Shown here piece after piece: positions 37,376 through 46,039 of a DNA stretch of 64,000 nucleotides. Under the pieces are notes generated by a model that saw only the letters and a program-made list of their open reading frames with translations, did not search any database and had not been told where the DNA came from. The stretch is from Proteiniborus sp. DW1. GTDB taxonomy: Bacteria > Bacillota > Clostridia > Tissierellales > Proteiniboraceae. A program made the position numbers and the translations under genes. The stretch covers positions 1-64,000 of the forward strand of contig NZ_FMDO01000031.1 in the NCBI RefSeq assembly GCF_900095305.1. Direction: 5' to 3'. The stretch's first letter is position 1; every line of letters starts with the position of its first letter.

Positions 37376-37687
37376 ATGATAGTGCCTAGTTTTTTAAGTA
37401 ACTTTTCATATTTGGAAATAGCATTTACAGTCTATAGAATTGCAATTAGTTTAATTTCATTCATTGTAGTAGGAATAGATAAATCAAAGTCTAGAAAAGG
37501 AGACTGGAGAGTTAGGGAGGCTACGCTAATCATACTAGCCTTTCTTGGAGGAGCTATTGGTGTACTATTTGGAATGGTGTTTTTTAATCATAAAACAAAA
37601 AAACAAAAGTTTTATTTAGGAATTCCTGCTATTTACATATTAAATAGAATTATGACTACAATAATAACACTATATTTAATCAAATAA
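37376..37687 (+). CDS. DUF1294 membrane protein
   Basis: Small membrane protein of 103 residues with about three hydrophobic segments. It shows the DUF1294 signature: DKSKSRKGDWRVREATLIIL, followed by GGAIGVLFGMVFFNHKTKK. The family is of unknown function. AAGGAG lies 10 bases before the ATG, 20 bases after cca. Confidence 0.85.
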   Translation: MIVPSFLSNFSYLEIAFTVYRIAISLISFIVVGIDKSKSRKGDWRVREATLIILAFLGGAIGVLFGMVFFNHKTKKQKFYLGIPAIYILNRIMTTIITLYLIK

Positions 37688-37712
37688 TGAGTCTATTTTA
37701 GGAGAGATAATA

Positions 37713-38888
37713 ATGGAAAGTATAGGTTTGTTGATAGAAGATATAATAAGAAGCGAAAAGGTTATTTATGCTGTACTGAGTAATGTTAAAAAGAAAAGTC
37801 AAGCTACTTTCAATAAAGTCAACATAAAACCAGTACTGATAAAAGATGAAAAGAAATTTCAATTTACTTACGAATATGAAAGCAAGGTTATTCATAAGAA
37901 TCTAGACTCTTATGAAGCTATTCTGGAAATCAATAACTTGTTAAATGAATATTTTAGACAGGCTATGATTTTTACAATAGAGGCAGATTATCAAATATTA
38001 ATTAGCAAAAAAGGTAAAGCTACAGTACTAAAAAAGAAGCCTACAAAAGAAACTATAGATCTAAGCCATAATAGAAAGAAGACTTATATTATTGAGGAAG
38101 GTAAGCCAAATGATTTTCTCATAAGACTTGGTGTGATGAATGAAAAAGGAAAAGTCTTTTCAAAAAAACATGATAAATTTAAACAAATTAATAGATTTCT
38201 AGAAATGGTTGCAGATGTTATACCAAAAATAAGGACTGATAAAGAACTTAATATTGTTGACTTTGGATGTGGAAAGTCTTATTTAACCTTTGCCTTATAT
38301 CATTATTTAGTGGATATTCTTAAGCTTAATGTAAATATTATTGGTCTAGATTTAAAACAAGATGTTATAAAATTTTGCAATGAAGTAGCCTGTGATTTAA
38401 ACTATGATAGATTAAAGTTTATTTATGGTGACATCAAGGACTTTAAGGAAATGGATAAGGTTGACATGGTGGTTACTCTCCATGCCTGTGATACGGCTAC
38501 AGATGCCGCCCTAGTCAAAGCTGTAAACTGGGATGCTCAAGCTATACTATCAGTACCATGCTGTCAGCATGAGCTTTTTGATATCATACATAATCCTATA
38601 ATGATTCCTATGGAGAAGCATGGAATTATAAGAGAAAAGCTATCATCTTTAGTGACAGATAGTATTAGAGCAAATATTTTAGAAATATTAGGTTATTCGA
38701 CTCAGCTTTTAGAATTTATAGACATGGAGCATACTCCTAAAAATATACTTATTAGGGCCATAAAAACACCTCACCCAAATAAAGATGCTATATCACAATA
38801 TTTAGACTTTAAGAAATTTTGGCATATACAGGAGCTTTACATAGAAAAAGCACTTGGAGAAAGATTAAAAAAGCATTTTAGCCAATAA
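37713..38888 (+). CDS. SAM-dependent methyltransferase (Methyltransf_32 type)
   Basis: Protein of 391 residues. An N-terminal region of about 160 residues precedes a class I methyltransferase fold: VDFGCGKSYLTFALYHYL (SAM loop), IIGLDLKQDVIKFCN, then VVTLHACDTATDAALVKAV and SVPCCQHEL. The HACDTATD and PCCQHE blocks mark the Methyltransf_32 family. The substrate is unknown, possibly an RNA or protein. It lies 25 bases after the DUF1294 gene. Confidence 0.82.
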   Translation: MESIGLLIEDIIRSEKVIYAVLSNVKKKSQATFNKVNIKPVLIKDEKKFQFTYEYESKVIHKNLDSYEAILEINNLLNEYFRQAMIFTIEADYQILISKKGKATVLKKKPTKETIDLSHNRKKTYIIEEGKPNDFLIRLGVMNEKGKVFSKKHDKFKQINRFLEMVADVIPKIRTDKELNIVDFGCGKSYLTFALYHYLVDILKLNVNIIGLDLKQDVIKFCNEVACDLNYDRLKFIYGDIKDFKEMDKVDMVVTLHACDTATDAALVKAVNWDAQAILSVPCCQHELFDIIHNPIMIPMEKHGIIREKLSSLVTDSIRANILEILGYSTQLLEFIDMEHTPKNILIRAIKTPHPNKDAISQYLDFKKFWHIQELYIEKALGERLKKHFSQ

Positions 38889-38950
38889 TTATAGTTTTGT
38901 CCTTACTAATACAGAATATAACATTATACAGTTAACATCGGACCAAAGTT

Positions 38951-39043
38951 TAGATTCTTCAAAACCTTCATAATGACTAATATTTATTGTATTAGCATTT
39001 TCTATTGTCTCAACATATAGAAATTAAGGTTACGAAGAATCTT
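38951..39043. repeat. Palindromic dispersed element, copy 3 (diverged)
   Basis: Inverted ends AGATTCTTC (38952-38960) and GAAGAATCT (39034-39042), each extended by AACCTT / AAGGTT after a 2-base mismatch, with TAATGAC inside as in the other copies. It is related to 5906-5977 and 18911-18978 but has a longer centre. Again it lies between a plus-strand and a minus-strand gene that converge. Confidence 0.65.
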
Positions 39044-39049
39044 ATATTT

Positions 39050-39223
39050 CTACCTTATATTTTCTTTATTAATAACATCAATTAATTTAAGATTAACCTC
39101 TTTTAACTGTCTATTCAAATTATCTATTTTATCTTCCAACTCATTAATCTTTTTAGGTATCTGGAAAGTTATTATATATATCATATAGAATGCCATAAAA
39201 AATATCAAAACTGTTTCAGACAT
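39050..39223 (-). CDS. Small membrane-anchored coiled-coil protein
   Basis: A gene of 57 codons. AGGAGG stands 7 bases before the ATG (reading on the minus strand, cat at 39221-39223). The product has one N-terminal membrane segment (about residues 4-21, VLIFFMAFYMIYIITF), then a charged heptad-like stretch (INELEDKIDNLNRQLKEVNL) to the end. The form resembles small FtsL/DivIC-like or regulatory membrane peptides, but I do not recognise a family. Its stop is 7 bases from the palindromic element. Confidence 0.72.
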   Translation of the reverse strand: MSETVLIFFMAFYMIYIITFQIPKKINELEDKIDNLNRQLKEVNLKLIDVINKENIR

Positions 39224-39492
39224 TTTTTATCCCTCCTACTGATCAAATTTAAATTTTACCCTAATCAACATTTACATTATATCAAATACGAAAAGTTATG
39301 CAAATTCAATTAGTAAAAAAGTGAAAGAGTAAACAAGAGAAGTATTTTAAATATCTATAAGCTTGTACAAAACAATAGAAATTTTTAATTTTAAATTTTA
39401 CAGAAAAAGTGTTAACCTTAGATTTGTTGTTAATATACTTTTACGAATGAATAATATGTTCCATATATTGCCCTTATTAACGAGGTGTTAAC

Positions 39493-40533
39493 ATGAGAAT
39501 AAAATTAGAAAATCTATCAAAAAAATTTGATACAGTAGATGCAGTGAAAAACCTTAATATAATTATTGAAGATGGAGAACTAGTTTCCATACTGGGTCCT
39601 AGTGGATGTGGAAAAAGTACTACTCTATTTTTAATAGCAGGACTTCATAAATTATCCTCTGGGGATATTTTTTTTGGTGACAAAAAGGTAAACGAAGTAG
39701 AAGCAGAGGATAGAGAAATAGGAATGGTATTTCAAAGCTATGCATTATATCCACATATGACTGTTTTAAAGAATATAATGTTTCCATTAAAAATGAAGAA
39801 GGTCCCTAAAAAAGAAGCAGAGGCTCAAGCAAAGGAAATAGCAGAATTAATGCATATAGATGAGCTACTAGATCGCAAACCATCTCAGCTATCAGGAGGA
39901 CAACAACAGAGGGTTGCTATTGCAAGAGCCTTAGTTAAGAAACCTAAAATACTGCTTTTAGACGAGCCTTTGTCAAATTTGGATGCAAGATTAAGGATAG
40001 AGCTTAGAGATGAAATTAAGCACATACAAAAACAAGTTGGTATTACGACCATATTTGTAACTCATGATCAAGAAGAGGCTATGAGTATATCAGATAAAAT
40101 ATTATTGATGAAGGATGGAGAGTGTCAGCAATATGACACACCAAAAGAAATGTATATGAATCCTGCAAATGAATTTGTTGCAAGATTTTTGGGAAATCCA
40201 CCTATTAATCTTTTAAGCGGGAAGTATTTTAAGGCTAATAATTCTATCAAAGTAGATGATTCAGATATAGAAATTAGTTTAGATAAATACACAGTTAATC
40301 TAAATAATAGCAAAGAACATGTGACAATAGGAATCAGACCTGAGGATATATATATAACTGACAAAGACTATTCTTTTATAGGGAATATTATAAGCTTACA
40401 AACTTTAGGAAAAGAAATATATGTAAAAACAAAAGTAGGTAAATGGGAGATTATTATGGTAGCTCCTTGGGACCAAGACTTAAGAATTGGAGATAGGATT
40501 GCTTTAGGGATTAAGAAACTTCATATCTTCTAG
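39493..40533 (+). CDS. Sugar-type ABC transporter ATP-binding protein (UgpC/MsmK-like)
   Basis: ATPase of 346 residues for a carbohydrate-uptake (CUT1) importer. It has Walker A GPSGCGKS, signature QLSGGQQQR, Walker B LLLDEPLSNLDARLR, H-loop THDQEEAMS, and a C-terminal OB-type regulatory region (IGIRPEDIYI). Subunits of this class often serve several importers. It begins a four-gene operon; the order ATPase-permease-permease-binding protein is unusual for this class. The upstream 270 bases are AT-rich with no clear promoter. Confidence 0.9.
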   Translation: MRIKLENLSKKFDTVDAVKNLNIIIEDGELVSILGPSGCGKSTTLFLIAGLHKLSSGDIFFGDKKVNEVEAEDREIGMVFQSYALYPHMTVLKNIMFPLKMKKVPKKEAEAQAKEIAELMHIDELLDRKPSQLSGGQQQRVAIARALVKKPKILLLDEPLSNLDARLRIELRDEIKHIQKQVGITTIFVTHDQEEAMSISDKILLMKDGECQQYDTPKEMYMNPANEFVARFLGNPPINLLSGKYFKANNSIKVDDSDIEISLDKYTVNLNNSKEHVTIGIRPEDIYITDKDYSFIGNIISLQTLGKEIYVKTKVGKWEIIMVAPWDQDLRIGDRIALGIKKLHIF

Positions 40534-40558
40534 CCATAGTAAAAGAGGTGGTTTAAAG

Positions 40559-41464
40559 GTGAAAAAACCAGCATTAATAGAAAAGCTACTTAAAAATAAA
40601 GAGCTTAAAGCCTTGTTATATCTATTGCCAGCTTTGCTGATTATAACTGTATTTCAAATATATCCTATTTTAAAATCTCTTGCTATGAGTTTTTATACTG
40701 ATTTTGATTATCTAACAGATGAAGTATACAAGAGAGGACTAGATAACTTTCAATATGTATTAACTGATCCAGACTTTTATCTGGCTCTTAAAAATACTTT
40801 TATATTTGTTTTAGGAGCAGTACCACTGTCCATAATCGCTTCTTTAGGCTTTGCTTTACTTTTGAATTCTAATATAAAGTTAAAGAATTTTTTTAGAAGT
40901 GTATACTTTATACCTTTTATCACATCTACTGTTGCTGTTTCAATAGTATGGCGGTGGATGTTTAATAAAGAATTTGGGATGGTAAATTCAATACTCATGA
41001 TATTTGGTATAGATAAGATAAACTGGCTGACAAATCCTAAGATGACTATACCGATGCTAGTTTTATTAAGTGTATGGAAGGGAATGGGGTACAAAATAAT
41101 TATTTTCCTAGCAGGGCTTCAGAATATAGATGAAAAATATTATTTAGCAGCTAAAATAGATGGAGCATCTGTATGGAAGAGATTTACTTCCATAACTATA
41201 CCACTTCTTACTCCAACATTATTCTTTGTATCAATAACATCAGTAATTGGCTCTTTTAAACTGTTTGATGAGGTATTTGTCTTATACGATAAGCAGACAG
41301 GTCCCCTTAAGAGTGGGCTTACGATTGTCTATTATATATACAACAAATTTAACAGATATTGGCAGTTTTCAATAGCCTCAGCAGCAGCATTTGTTTTGTT
41401 TGTCATTATTCTAATATTTACCTTAATTCAGCTTAGGATTGGACAAAAGAAAACTAACTATTGA
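40559..41464 (+). CDS. Carbohydrate ABC transporter permease (UgpA/MalF type)
   Basis: Permease of 301 residues with six predicted membrane segments and the EAA-type loop YYLAAKIDGASVWKRFTSIT. The N-terminal LLYLLPALLIITVFQIYPIL is typical of CUT1 permeases. It is the partner of the following permease. The GTG start lies 25 bases after the ATPase gene behind AGAGGTGG. Confidence 0.9.
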   Translation: MKKPALIEKLLKNKELKALLYLLPALLIITVFQIYPILKSLAMSFYTDFDYLTDEVYKRGLDNFQYVLTDPDFYLALKNTFIFVLGAVPLSIIASLGFALLLNSNIKLKNFFRSVYFIPFITSTVAVSIVWRWMFNKEFGMVNSILMIFGIDKINWLTNPKMTIPMLVLLSVWKGMGYKIIIFLAGLQNIDEKYYLAAKIDGASVWKRFTSITIPLLTPTLFFVSITSVIGSFKLFDEVFVLYDKQTGPLKSGLTIVYYIYNKFNRYWQFSIASAAAFVLFVIILIFTLIQLRIGQKKTNY

Positions 41465-41501
41465 TTTTTTAAATTGATCTTTTAAAAGGAAGTAGAAGGC
41501 A

Positions 41502-42326
41502 ATGAAAAAAAGACTCTTATATAAAACAATTATATATATGCTTTTACTATTAGGGGCAACGTTTATTCTTTTACCATTTATATGGATGATTTCAACATCT
41601 CTTAAGCCATCCAATGAAGTTCTAATAATGCCCCCAAAGTGGATACCATCAAAACTAGTTTGGGAAAACTACAAGATTGCTTTTGAATCTGCTCCATTTA
41701 AAAGGTATTTCCTAAATAGTGTTTTTGTAGCTGCTATGGTTACAGTAGGTGAGCTAATTACAACTATATTAGCTGCATTTGCCTTTTCTAGGATTAAGTT
41801 TAGAGGAAGAGAGCTACTGTTTTCTATTCTAATAGCTACTATGATGGTTCCAGGAGAGGTTTTGATAATACCAAATTTTGTTACGCTAAGTAAATTGGGC
41901 TGGATAGATTCATATAAGGCTTTAATAATTCCTTGGTGTGCAAGTATATATGCAATATTTTTACTTAGGCAGTACTTTCTTGGAATACCTGAACAGCTAT
42001 ATTATTCAGCAAAGATAGATGGATGCTCTGACTTTAAATTTTTATGGCTAATAATGGTCCCATTGGCAAAGCCAGCTCTTATAACACTAGCAATACTTAA
42101 AATTATAAACAGCTGGAACTCATTTATGTGGCCACTAATAGTTACTAATTCAGAGCACATGAGAACATTGCCTGTAGCACTTTCCGCCTTTTCTTCTGAG
42201 GCAGGAATAGACTATAATGTGCTGATGGCAGCTTCTACAATGATCATAGTTCCTGTTTTTATAATCTATTTGATTCTCCAAAAGCACATAGTTGCAGGGA
42301 TATCACGTACAGGTATAAAAGGATAA
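41502..42326 (+). CDS. Carbohydrate ABC transporter permease (UgpE/MalG type)
   Basis: Second CUT1 permease, 274 residues, six membrane segments, with LPFIWMISTSLKPSNEV near the N-terminus and the EAA-type loop LYYSAKIDGCSDFKFLWLIM. The C-terminal QKHIVAGISRTGIKG is standard for the MalG side. A weak hairpin follows at 42330-42351 before the binding-protein gene. Confidence 0.9.
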   Translation: MKKRLLYKTIIYMLLLLGATFILLPFIWMISTSLKPSNEVLIMPPKWIPSKLVWENYKIAFESAPFKRYFLNSVFVAAMVTVGELITTILAAFAFSRIKFRGRELLFSILIATMMVPGEVLIIPNFVTLSKLGWIDSYKALIIPWCASIYAIFLLRQYFLGIPEQLYYSAKIDGCSDFKFLWLIMVPLAKPALITLAILKIINSWNSFMWPLIVTNSEHMRTLPVALSAFSSEAGIDYNVLMAASTMIIVPVFIIYLILQKHIVAGISRTGIKG

Positions 42327-42393
42327 TAGACTCACTGCACATTTGGTGAGTTTATATATAAAAAATTATGTAAAAAAACATGGAGGGATATTT

Positions 42394-43770
42394 GTGAAAA
42401 AGTTTTTAGCACTAGTATTATCATTAGTTTTAGTTTTGGGACTTGTTGCATGTAACAGTTCAAATACTGCAACAGGAAATGTAACAAACAATGAAGGTAG
42501 TCAAAATGGGACTACTGAACCAAAGGTTGAAGAAGCAAAAATTGCAACTGAAATTACCAGCCCAGTCGAAATTGAATTTTGGCATGCAATGGGTGGAGCA
42601 AATGGTGAAGCTCTCCAAAAACTAACAGATGACTTTAATGCAGCCAATGAAAATATAATTATAAAACTTGTAAATCAAGGCGGGTACAGAGATTTGTTTG
42701 ATAAATTAATGGGAGCGGCAAAGGCTAAGCAACTTCCTGCAATAGCTCAAATATACTCAAATAGATTATCTTGGTATGTATCTAAAGGACTTGTAGAAGA
42801 TTTAAACCCATATATAGAAAATGAAAAGGTTGGATTAACAAAAGAAGAAATTGATGATTTCCCAAAATTATTTTTAGAAGATGGTATATGGGATGGAAAG
42901 CAGTATGCTATGCCATTTAATAAAAGCCAAATGGTTCTTTACTATAATGTGGACATGCTTAATGAAGCAGGTTTAGAAGTACCGACAACATGGGACGAAT
43001 GGAAAGAAGCAGCTAGAAAACTGACTGTAGATAAAGATGGAAATGGTGAACCTGAAATATATGGATTAGTTTTAGCAAATAATCTTTCAACTGATATAGC
43101 ACCATGGGTTAAACAAGCAGGCGGAGAAATCATTAGTGAAAAAGAAGATAAGATTAACTTTAATACACCTGAAACAAAAGAAGCAGTAGAATTTTTAAAT
43201 AGTATGATACAAGAAAAAATAGCAAGACTTGCAGGAGAAGATAAAAATGCTAACGTTCCACTACAACAAGGAAGAGCGGCTATGTGTGTAGCTTCAACAT
43301 CATCAATTCCTTACTTGGAAAAAGATTCGATGGAAGGATTAAATTGGTTTGCAGCACCACTTCCAGGATACAAAACAAATGACCAATTATTCTATGGTAC
43401 AAATGTGACTGTATTTAACACTTTATCACCAGAGGAAAAATTAGCAGCTTGGGAATATGTAAAATTCCTTACAAGCGTAGAAAGTACTGCATATTTCTCA
43501 CAACAAACAGGATATCTACCTGTTAGAAAATCAGTACAAGAGTTAGATAGCTATAAAGCATTCTTAGAAGAAAAACCAGTAAAGGCCATTTCATTCCCAA
43601 GTATGGAAATTGGTTTCCAAGGTGCAAGAAATATTGGAGAAATAAATGCTCTTGATGTTTTAGGTGAAGAGTTAGACCTAGTATTCAGCAATGAAAAATC
43701 TATAGATGATGCTCTTAAAGATGCTCAAGAAAGAGGAGAAAGAGCAATGCAAGAGGCCAGAAATAACTAA
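42394..43770 (+). CDS. Carbohydrate/glycerol-phosphate ABC transporter substrate-binding lipoprotein (UgpB-like)
   Basis: Extracellular binding protein of 458 residues. It has a signal peptide and lipobox Cys20 (LGLVAC), a linker rich in Asn/Thr/Glu, then a cluster-B binding fold starting IEFWHAMGGANGEALQKLTD. LPAIAQIYSNRLSWYV and GARNIGEINALDVL resemble UgpB-type proteins, but the ligand cannot be read from the sequence. GTG at 42394 is preferred: GGAGGG lies 8 bases upstream, and residue 1 then opens a normal signal peptide. It is the last gene before a strong terminator. Confidence 0.88.
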   Translation: MKKFLALVLSLVLVLGLVACNSSNTATGNVTNNEGSQNGTTEPKVEEAKIATEITSPVEIEFWHAMGGANGEALQKLTDDFNAANENIIIKLVNQGGYRDLFDKLMGAAKAKQLPAIAQIYSNRLSWYVSKGLVEDLNPYIENEKVGLTKEEIDDFPKLFLEDGIWDGKQYAMPFNKSQMVLYYNVDMLNEAGLEVPTTWDEWKEAARKLTVDKDGNGEPEIYGLVLANNLSTDIAPWVKQAGGEIISEKEDKINFNTPETKEAVEFLNSMIQEKIARLAGEDKNANVPLQQGRAAMCVASTSSIPYLEKDSMEGLNWFAAPLPGYKTNDQLFYGTNVTVFNTLSPEEKLAAWEYVKFLTSVESTAYFSQQTGYLPVRKSVQELDSYKAFLEEKPVKAISFPSMEIGFQGARNIGEINALDVLGEELDLVFSNEKSIDDALKDAQERGERAMQEARNN

Positions 43771-43772
43771 TT

Positions 43773-43810
43773 AAAAAAACACGACCATGTAAGTTGGTCG
43801 TGTTTTTTTA
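43773..43810 (+). terminator. Terminator after the sugar ABC operon
   Basis: A 15-bp stem (AAAAAAACACGACCA paired with TGGTCGTGTTTTTTT) with loop TGTAAGT. The T run is part of the stem, so it also works on the opposite strand. Confidence 0.9.
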
Positions 43811-43888
43811 AACCTATAAAGCTCTTGATAAATCTTGATTATATAGTAAATTTTTTAAAACAAATATGAAGGTTTTTTATTATAATCT

Positions 43889-44443
43889 TTATTTTATTAT
43901 TGGTTTAATTTTTTCCATAAAAGTAGCCATGTCATTCTTGTTATAATCAATAAGAGGAAAAGAAATATTATTATCATTAAGAATATTTTTTATCTCTTCT
44001 ATCAGAATTCCACTTTCATCTGCTAATTTTATAGTGTTCAAAGTATCCTGAAGATAAGGATTGTTACCTAACTGTCCTCCCCATTTACCAGAGCATGTCT
44101 TATATATTCCACAAGTAGGACTACCCTCTATGCCAATTAGTCCAATTATTTCGTATCCATTTGCAAGATATTCTTTAATTTGCTCGAGATAAGGTTGAAA
44201 TAGCATTCTACACATTTTCCTATAGTGAGGTGTGTCAAATTGCTCTTTTACATGCCCCCAACGTTTTAAGCCATAGCAAGTTAGTTCAGGACAAGGTAGT
44301 TGTATAATTCCAATTTCATTATCTATGAGCAAATTAATAAATTCTTTAATATCCCCAGGCGGATTAAATTCGATCTTTTTCACCTTTGATTTCTCATTTA
44401 TCACGCAATGAGATAATAAAATGACTTTTTTAACTTTATCCAA
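43889..44443 (-). CDS. TudS-related putative desulfidase (CD3072-like family)
   Basis: Protein of 184 residues. Three conserved Cys positions stand out: LLSHCVINEKS, QLPCPELTCYG and GSPTCGIYKTC. TudS-type thiouracil desulfidases use three Cys to hold a [4Fe-5S] cluster. The actual substrate here is unknown. TTG at 44443 is chosen because AAGGAG lies 8 bases upstream; GTG at 44452 overlaps that site. It is transcribed from its own promoter toward the terminator it shares with the ABC operon. Confidence 0.78.
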   Translation of the reverse strand: MDKVKKVILLSHCVINEKSKVKKIEFNPPGDIKEFINLLIDNEIGIIQLPCPELTCYGLKRWGHVKEQFDTPHYRKMCRMLFQPYLEQIKEYLANGYEIIGLIGIEGSPTCGIYKTCSGKWGGQLGNNPYLQDTLNTIKLADESGILIEEIKNILNDNNISFPLIDYNKNDMATFMEKIKPIIK

Positions 44444-44491
44444 TTGGCTCACTCCTTTACTGAAATCACGCTATAAAAACATACTTACTAA

Positions 44492-44520
44492 ATTCTATTA
44501 TTCAGTACAGAGTAAGTCAA
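44492..44520 (-). promoter_or_regulatory. Sigma-A type promoter for the TudS-like gene
   Basis: On the minus strand TTGACT (44520-44515) and TAGAAT (44497-44492) are 17 bases apart, about 50 bases before the start codon. Confidence 0.55.
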
Positions 44521-44545
44521 ATTGTGTTTTTAAATAAGAAAGTCG

Positions 44546-45067
44546 CTATTTATCAATTTTTTCAATTGAAGTAATATGAATAACAGGCACAGTATGAGTA
44601 TGGTCATTGTCCACTTCTTCAGTTGTCCCAATTTTTCCTGAAACTTTTACCCAATCATATTCATGTATATCTTCTGGCAAGTCAACATTGCTGAAATCAG
44701 CAGGTATATCAAATAGTAAGGATTCTTCACTATCAAAGAAATACTCTATTCCAACAGAATACCCATCTTCAAACTCAAAAAATTGTGTTTCTAAGGTATG
44801 AGTAGTATCTAAATAATCATTTATGTTTTCATGGATGTCAATTATTTTTAGCACAGTTTCATCATCAATAGATTTCTTTAATTCCTCGAACTGTTCTTGA
44901 ATTAGTTTTGCTATTTCTTCCTCACTAAGCTCTATTGGCTGCGGATTATTCCCTGTTTGCTCAAAAGCCATTAAACCAATGGTGCCTACTGAACCTAATA
45001 TCAGTGCAAGTACGATAGGTACGACTATGATAGCTTTTTTGTTAAATAATCTAGTTTTTTTCATCAT
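44546..45067 (-). CDS. Exported or membrane-anchored protein of unknown function
   Basis: Protein of about 173 residues. One N-terminal membrane segment (AIIVVPIVLALILGSVGTIG), an acidic stretch (about 45-75), then a beta-rich domain ending WVKVSGKIGTTEE ... VPVIHITSIEKIDK. That end resembles the OB-like tail of DUF1980/TIGR03943 proteins, without the rest of that family. GGAG lies 6 bases before ATG 45067; ATG 45064 is as likely. It stands alone between divergent and co-directed neighbours. Confidence 0.65.
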   Translation of the reverse strand: MMKKTRLFNKKAIIVVPIVLALILGSVGTIGLMAFEQTGNNPQPIELSEEEIAKLIQEQFEELKKSIDDETVLKIIDIHENINDYLDTTHTLETQFFEFEDGYSVGIEYFFDSEESLLFDIPADFSNVDLPEDIHEYDWVKVSGKIGTTEEVDNDHTHTVPVIHITSIEKIDK

Positions 45068-45130
45068 ATCACGCTCCATTATAGTAATATAAACATCTTA
45101 ACATATTTTACTTAAAAATTAACCATATAA

Positions 45131-45159
45131 TTGTGCTTTATTCTATGTATTATTATAGT
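45131..45159 (+). promoter_or_regulatory. Possible promoter for the ydbC-like/rnhA pair
   Basis: TTGTGC (45131-45136), a 17-base spacer and TATAGT (45154-45159). Both boxes are imperfect; a better -10, TATAAT, overlaps at 45159-45164 but with a 22-base spacer. Confidence 0.4.
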
Positions 45160-45210
45160 ATAATAATACATAATAGGACAAATTGTTTCAAAAACTTAGG
45201 AGGGATTGGC

Positions 45211-45432
45211 TTGGCAGATATAAAATATGAGATTATTCAAGAGATAGCAGTAATTTCTGGTTCAGCAAAAGGATGGACTAAGGAGCTTAACCTAATTAGC
45301 TGGAATGATAGAGAAGCAAAATACGATATTAGAGATTGGTCACCAAATAAAGAAAAAATGGGAAAGGGAATAACTCTAACTAAGGAAGAGCTAATTTCTC
45401 TGAGAGACGCATTAAACAAGATAAATCTATAA
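45211..45432 (+). CDS. YdbC family PC4-like nucleic-acid-binding protein
   Basis: Small protein of 73 residues matching the YdbC/PC4-like single-stranded DNA-binding family: EIIQEIAVISGSAKGWTKEL, NLISWNDREAKYDIRDW and MGKGITLTKEEL. TTG at 45211 is preferred, 6 bases after TTAGGAGGG; the longer frame from 45133 runs through the promoter. It is followed 20 bases later by RNase HI, which suggests a nucleic-acid role shared by the pair. Confidence 0.82.
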   Translation: MADIKYEIIQEIAVISGSAKGWTKELNLISWNDREAKYDIRDWSPNKEKMGKGITLTKEELISLRDALNKINL

Positions 45433-45452
45433 TTTAATTGGGATGGGATAGA

Positions 45453-45911
45453 ATGGAGAACAAAATAATTATATATACTGATGGAGCATGTTCGGGAAAC
45501 CAGCATGATGAAAATGTAGGGGGATATGGGGCAGTACTTATTTATAAGGATAATAGAAAGGAAATATTTGGCGGTGAAGTTAATACTACTAATAACAGAA
45601 TGGAACTAAAAGCTTGTATAAAGGCTTTAGAAGCTCTTAAAAGGAAAGACATACCTGTAGAAATACATACAGATTCTGCCTATTTATGCAACTGCTTTAA
45701 CCAAAAATGGTATGTTAAGTGGCAAAAAAATGGGTGGATGAATTCTAAAAAGGAGCCAGTTGAAAATAAGGATTTATGGAGTGAGCTAATTGATTTAGTT
45801 AATAATTTTAAGAGCATTAGTTTTGTAAAAGTTAAAGGACATAGCGGAGTAGAGCTTAATGAGCTTGCAGATGCATTAGCCAATAGAGGTATGTCAGAAT
45901 TAAAGAAATAA
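45453..45911 (+). CDS. rnhA: Ribonuclease HI
   Basis: Cuts the RNA strand of RNA-DNA hybrids. All four catalytic acids are present: Asp10 (YTDGACSGN), Glu51 (NNRMELKAC), Asp74 (IHTDSAYLC) and Asp140 (NELADALANRG), with His130 in VKGHSG. The 152 residues are normal for the E. coli-type enzyme. ATG at 45453 is used; TTG at 45438 in frame would add five residues. Confidence 0.93.
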   Translation: MENKIIIYTDGACSGNQHDENVGGYGAVLIYKDNRKEIFGGEVNTTNNRMELKACIKALEALKRKDIPVEIHTDSAYLCNCFNQKWYVKWQKNGWMNSKKEPVENKDLWSELIDLVNNFKSISFVKVKGHSGVELNELADALANRGMSELKK

Positions 45912-46039
45912 TTTTGTAGCTTATGTGTAACAGATCTGTAACATCTTAGGCTTCAAAATAGAGTAGAATATATTTAGTAGACTTTTTTAAACAAAATTAG
46001 ACAATATAACAAATAATTTTATGGAGGTCATCATAGCAT

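Noticed and set aside
38889-39023. A minus-strand stretch of about 43 codons that reads like protein
   Set aside because: It has no start codon, a stop just upstream, and most of it is the arm and centre of palindromic element copy 3.
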